DNA of 64,000 nucleotides from an uncultured Eggerthella sp. (GTDB lineage Bacteria > Actinomycetota > Coriobacteriia > Coriobacteriales > Eggerthellaceae). The stretch spans positions 1 through 64,000 of the forward strand of contig UQLU01000005.1 of NCBI GenBank assembly GCA_900542065.1. The letters run 5' to 3'. Numbering within the stretch: the stretch's first letter is position 1; each line of letters opens with the position of its first letter. The position numbers and the translations under genes are program-made. This document shows, piece after piece, positions 61,447-64,000 of this stretch. The notes below the pieces were generated by a model. That model saw nothing but the letters and a program-made list of their open reading frames with translations, was not told the origin of the DNA and ran no database searches.

Positions 61447-63306
61447 CTATTCCGCAAACTGTGAATTGTATAGATCGGCATAAGCACCACCGCGTGCCAG
61501 CAATTCTTCATGAGTGCCCTGTTCAACAATATCGCCTTCATGCAATACCAAGATAAGATCGGCATTGCGAATAGTAGACAAGCGATGCGCAATAACAAAC
61601 GAAGTGCGTCCCTTCATAAGGTTGTCCATCGCCATCTGAATACGCTCTTCGGTACGCGTATCAACCGAACTGGTAGCTTCATCCAGAATAAGCATTTTAC
61701 GATCAGCCAAAATAGCACGCGCAATCGTTAAAAGCTGACGCTGACCTTGACTGATATTGCTTGCATCTTCGTTGATCTCCATATCGTAGCCACCAGGAAG
61801 GGTTCGAATAAAGGTATCCGCAAAAGCAGCTTTCGCCGCTGCCTCCACTTCTTCATCCGTTGCATCCAGACGACCGTACCGAATGTTTTCTCGGATTGAA
61901 CCCTTAAATAGCCAGGTATCCTGCAACACCATGCCAAAGAGCGAACGCAGATCATCACGATCAAAATCCCTCACATCATGTCCACCAATGCGAATTGCGC
62001 CACCATTAACATCGTAGAAGCGCATAAGCAATTTCACCATGGTTGTTTTGCCTGCGCCCGTTGGACCTACCAGAGCAATGGTTTGACCTTCACGAACCTG
62101 CGCCGAAAAGTCTTTAATAATAGGAGTATCAGGGTCATAACCGAATTTCACATGATCAAATTCAACATCGCAGGATACTTCCTTCGCCTGAACTTTTGCT
62201 TGTTCGATTGGCTCTTCATCGGCATCCAGAAATTCAAACACGCGTTCGGCTGCTGCTGCCATTTGCTGCAATACATTTGACACCTGAGCAAGCTGCGTAA
62301 TGGGTTGCGTGAAATTTTTCACATACTGAATAAACGCCTGGATATCACCAACGGTAATACGCCCGTTAATGGCAAACAAAGCACCCGCAACCGCCACAGC
62401 AACATAACCTAAGTTGCTCACAAAATTCATCACGGGCATCATCAAACCCGACAAGAATTGGGATTTCCAAGCAGATTCATATAACTCCGCATTGGTTTTA
62501 CGGAATTTAGCAAGCGTTTCTTCCTCTTTCCCAAAAGCGCGAACCACCGCTTGCCCCGAAAAGGTTTCTTCCACCTGTCCGTTAATAGCACCTAGGCGGT
62601 TTTGCTGCATGCGGAAATACTTCTGACTATGGCTTACCACCACTTTGACCAGGATTGCAGAAATAGGAATAACTAGCAAAGCAATCAGCGTCATAAAGAC
62701 ATTCATGCTCAGCATCATTACCAAAACACCAATAATGGTCGTAACAGAAGTAATCAGTGTGGTAATTCCTTGGTTCAAATTCATTCCAAGCGTATCAACG
62801 TCGTTGGTGATGCGCGATAAAATATCGCCCGTGCTGGTACGCTCGAAGTATCCCATGGGCAAGGCATCCATTTTCTGCGAGATCTTCTGACGCAAAAGGT
62901 AGGTGGTGCACTGCGTAACATGAGTCATCAACCAGCCCTGCACAAACGAGCACACGGAAGAAAACGCATACAATCCCAAGGTAACGAGCAGAATAATTCC
63001 AACCGCATTGAAATCGATATCGCCCGTACCTGCAATTTTTGCACTAATTCCTTCAAACAATTCCGTAGTTGCTGTCGAAAGAACACGGGGTCCTACGATA
63101 TTAAATACCGTAGAGGCAATTGCGAAGATGAACACTACACCAATAGCAATCTTAAAACGCCCCATGAATTGAATAAGCTTTTTCATGGATCCCTTGAAAT
63201 CGTTGGCCTTTTCGCCCGCCATCATGCCATGAGGTCCACCTGGACCATGACCACGACGTCTTCCTGCGCCTGCACGGGCCGCTATAGGAGAATCGTGCTT
63301 AGACAC
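61447..63306 (-). CDS. ABC exporter, fused permease and ATPase, consensus-site half
   Basis: 619 aa from GTG 63306, with AAAGGGGG 7 nt before it; the TAG stop of the upstream gene shares a base with the GTG. The N-terminal 45 residues are Gly/Arg-rich. Six helices (type-1 exporter fold) follow, then the ATPase with VGPTGAGKTT Walker A, ISQGQRQL signature, and LILDEATSSVD Walker B with the catalytic Glu intact. This is the catalytically competent half of the heterodimer. Confidence 0.93.
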   Translation of the reverse strand: MSKHDSPIAARAGAGRRRGHGPGGPHGMMAGEKANDFKGSMKKLIQFMGRFKIAIGVVFIFAIASTVFNIVGPRVLSTATTELFEGISAKIAGTGDIDFNAVGIILLVTLGLYAFSSVCSFVQGWLMTHVTQCTTYLLRQKISQKMDALPMGYFERTSTGDILSRITNDVDTLGMNLNQGITTLITSVTTIIGVLVMMLSMNVFMTLIALLVIPISAILVKVVVSHSQKYFRMQQNRLGAINGQVEETFSGQAVVRAFGKEEETLAKFRKTNAELYESAWKSQFLSGLMMPVMNFVSNLGYVAVAVAGALFAINGRITVGDIQAFIQYVKNFTQPITQLAQVSNVLQQMAAAAERVFEFLDADEEPIEQAKVQAKEVSCDVEFDHVKFGYDPDTPIIKDFSAQVREGQTIALVGPTGAGKTTMVKLLMRFYDVNGGAIRIGGHDVRDFDRDDLRSLFGMVLQDTWLFKGSIRENIRYGRLDATDEEVEAAAKAAFADTFIRTLPGGYDMEINEDASNISQGQRQLLTIARAILADRKMLILDEATSSVDTRTEERIQMAMDNLMKGRTSFVIAHRLSTIRNADLILVLHEGDIVEQGTHEELLARGGAYADLYNSQFAE

Positions 63307-64000
63307 TACGCAACACCCCCTTTCAGCTCTTCTTCCGATAGCTGAGATTGGGCAATTTCTTGATAGGTTGAACACGTAGACAACAATTCGCTATGGGTGC
63401 CAGAGCCTACCAGCTCACCATCTTCCAATACCAATATCTTGTCTGCAGTGAGTACGGTAGCAATACGCTGAGCTACCACAATTACGGTCTTGCCTTCTGC
63501 TTCGGTAGCAAGCGCATGACGCAAGCGTGCATCCGTTGCATAGTCAAGCGCTGAGAAACTATCGTCAAACAACAAGACGCGCGCATTGCTTGCTAAAGCA
63601 CGCGCAATAGACAAACGTTGTCGTTGACCACCTGAAACATTAGTGCCTCCTTGGCTAATTACTGAATCAAAGCCATCGTCTTTCGCATCTATGAATTCAC
63701 TTGCCTGGGCAATATCTGCCGCGTTGCGCACGCGTTCTTTATCCATTTCGGGATTCGAATAAGCAATGGTTGATTCAATGGTTCCAGAAAACAGAAATGC
63801 CTTTTGTGGAACATAGCCCAATTCGCGACGAAGCTCATGTTGTTTCAAATCGCGTACATCAACGCCACCAACGCGAATAGCACCTGTATCAACATCATAG
63901 AAACGCTCTATCAGTTTCATGATGGTTGACTTACCAGATCCAGTCGAACCAATAATGGCGGTTGTTTTTCCTGGTTCTGCAACAAAACTGATGTTTTTCA
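63306..64000 (-). CDS. ABC exporter, degenerate-site half (partial)
   Basis: The 5' end lies past the window edge; the visible part is the ATPase domain. Walker A GSTGSGKST and signature VSGGQRQRL are normal. Walker B is LLFDDSFSALD, with Asp where the catalytic Glu should be. That is the mark of the degenerate partner in heterodimeric exporters of the TM287/288 and BmrCD type. Its stop overlaps the next gene's start by one base. The cargo is unknown; multidrug or lipid export is usual. Confidence 0.93.
   Translation of the reverse strand, partial: KNISFVAEPGKTTAIIGSTGSGKSTIMKLIERFYDVDTGAIRVGGVDVRDLKQHELRRELGYVPQKAFLFSGTIESTIAYSNPEMDKERVRNAADIAQASEFIDAKDDGFDSVISQGGTNVSGGQRQRLSIARALASNARVLLFDDSFSALDYATDARLRHALATEAEGKTVIVVAQRIATVLTADKILVLEDGELVGSGTHSELLSTCSTYQEIAQSQLSEEELKGGVA

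Overview
The window looks like chromosome from a low-to-mid GC anaerobic actinobacterium of the Coriobacteriia, probably Eggerthellales-like. This rests on overall protein style, a zinc-type S14, a Bacillus-type three-subunit succinate dehydrogenase/fumarate reductase, a CaiA/CaiB-like acyl-CoA gene pair, and a solitary nuclease-like gene of a type I associate with this class. It is inference; 16S rRNA or marker genes outside the window would settle it.

Layout. 1-6459 (minus strand) holds rplB-rpsS-rplV-rpsC-rplP-rpmC-rpsQ-rplN-rplX, then rplE-rpsN-rpsH-rplF-rplR-rpsE (S5 runs off the edge). 19073-24017 (minus strand) holds rpsL-rpsG-fusA-rpsJ-rplC-rplD-rplW. Joined, these would be the classical str-S10-spc array. 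Here the array is cut between L23 and L2 by about 12.6 kb of unrelated genes. L23 is followed by its own terminator, and L2 has its own promoter and leader. The intervening block carries an MFS exporter, a CPA2 antiporter, an acyl-CoA dehydrogenase, the serine/threonine symporter SstT, a family III CoA-transferase, an ArsC/Spx-like protein, two Nudix hydrolases (one flanked by a 17-bp tandem repeat) and an AT-rich PD-(D/E)XK-type nuclease.

24.3-35 kb is mixed housekeeping: a LytTR regulator preceded by a G11 tract, a CBS-containing pyrophosphatase, PcrA, chorismate mutase plus DAHP synthase, UppP, tRNA-Gln and tRNA-Glu, a BASS-family transporter and a PAP2 phosphatase. 35-45 kb is envelope and regulation: a flippase with long charged tails, a Pro/Gln-rich membrane protein, a Fur-family regulator with a His-rich metal exporter, a patatin, and a GntR-DUF1648-CPBP operon. 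45-49 kb carries sdhCAB. 49-57 kb has a YczE-like membrane protein, a TetR regulator, PHP phosphoesterase, M20 dipeptidase, TcdA, LOG, DUF2130 and SDR genes. 57.4-60.1 kb is a decaying solute-binding-protein/Cache-sensor pair with at least four lesions. 60.3-64 kb has gpmA and a heterodimeric ABC exporter, one half of which runs off the edge.

The least explained sequences are three long imperfect palindromes between genes (6759-6951, 53912-54049 and 61187-61378), an rpsC-derived fragment at 35126-35181, a 22-bp motif shared by the two ribosomal-operon leaders, and the split of the S10 operon. No CRISPR array, integrase, transposase or phage gene was seen.
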